From the NCBI GenBank assembly GCA_951799445.1, contig OX637290.1:21570987-21634986 (forward strand): a stretch of 64,000 nucleotides of DNA. The letters run 5' to 3'. A program made the translations under genes and the position numbers. The DNA comes from Pseudisothecium myosuroides (taxonomy: Eukaryota; Streptophyta; Bryopsida; Hypnales; Lembophyllaceae). This document shows, one piece after another, positions 63,701-64,000 of this stretch; the stretch's first letter is position 1, and every line of letters begins with the position of its first letter. Below the pieces are notes generated by a model. It saw only the letters and a list, made by a program, of their open reading frames with translations. It searched no databases and was not told where the DNA came from.

Positions 63701-64000
63701 AAACCATTCTGTAACTTCAGCTGAGTTTTTTTGTTTTTTTTCTTGAACACATGGACAATTTCCATTGATAGAGGAAACAGTACAGCGAACCAAGGGAAAA
63801 TTCCCCGGCGACAATTTTTTTTTTGCATTTTCTAACTCAATCTTCAGCTGAGTTTTGTTGGCAGTCTGCATTGCGACAAGCAATTAATTCGAATGCCACT
63901 GCTGGAGATCGATCGAGGTTGCTTCTCGCACTGTCCCCAGCATTGTAATCATTTTAAAATAAAATATTCCGTTTTGCCACCCATTCAATAGTCAGTAGGG
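60756..64000. other. 5' flank of the desaturase and intergenic DNA, no further gene
   Basis: The first few hundred bases are probably leader and promoter of the desaturase; GCTA repeats lie at about 60946-60960 and 61000-61010. Open frames at 61741-61995, 63382-63657 and 63554-63883 show no known motifs or splice-linked partners. A small inverted repeat at 62104-62259 is listed separately. Confidence 0.45.
62104..62259. repeat. Inverted repeat with ATGGGCAATTTCATTAAA ends
   Basis: The left arm ATGGGCAATTTCATTAAATT at about 62105 is matched by its complement TTTTAATGAAATTGCCCAT at about 62238-62257. The enclosed 150 bp include the palindrome GAACGGCCGTTC. It looks like a small MITE, but no clear target duplication was seen. 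Confidence 0.5.

Noticed and set aside
1..64000. CRISPR arrays, bacterial operons, rRNA or tRNA genes
   Set aside because: None seen; intron-containing plant genes show this is nuclear eukaryotic DNA.

Overview
The window reads as nuclear DNA of a land plant, most likely a bryophyte (moss-like). The support is plant-only gene families (a CASP-like membrane protein, a PsbP-like thylakoid-lumen protein with a twin-arginine lumen signal), many short GT-AG introns, and a cytochrome b5-fused front-end desaturase of the moss delta-6 type, a class flowering plants lack. The species is not determined. All exon models were built by hand from splice sites and reading phase; no transcripts or database searches were available.

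Layout. 1-20 kb holds no supportable protein gene. It is AT-rich and packed with non-autonomous terminal-inverted-repeat (TIR) elements, many bounded by TTAA followed by CCC. 20.5-29.8 kb (+) is a complete 26-exon insulin-degrading-enzyme-type zinc protease. 31.5-37.7 kb (-) is a divergent 10-exon membrane-anchored A1 aspartic protease whose last exon runs into a MITE. 38.9-41.4 kb (-) is a 7-exon gene for a 212-residue protein I cannot name. 42-46 kb is AT-rich with two more TIR elements. 46.5-47.8 kb (+) is a 3-exon CASP-like (CASPL5-type) gene. 48-52.9 kb is repeats, including a long TA microsatellite and further TTAA ends. 53.4-56.4 kb (+) is an 8-exon PsbP-like gene, convergent with the 5-exon front-end desaturase at 57.2-60.8 kb (-). 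61-64 kb has no recognised gene.

The six genes are ordinary, unrelated nuclear genes and do not form a pathway: protein turnover (two proteases), a membrane scaffold-type protein, a photosystem-associated lumen protein, and polyunsaturated fatty-acid synthesis.

The most unusual content is the mobile DNA. At least five TIR types share a TTAA target-site signature and ends beginning CCC, which points to piggyBac-like mobilisation. For several insertions the window itself carries a related copy lacking the insertion, so the target-site duplication can be read directly: a TA-flanked palindromic Tc1/mariner-like MITE inside a TTAA element, and a TTAA element inside another TTAA element. No transposase gene is visible, so any driver must lie elsewhere.
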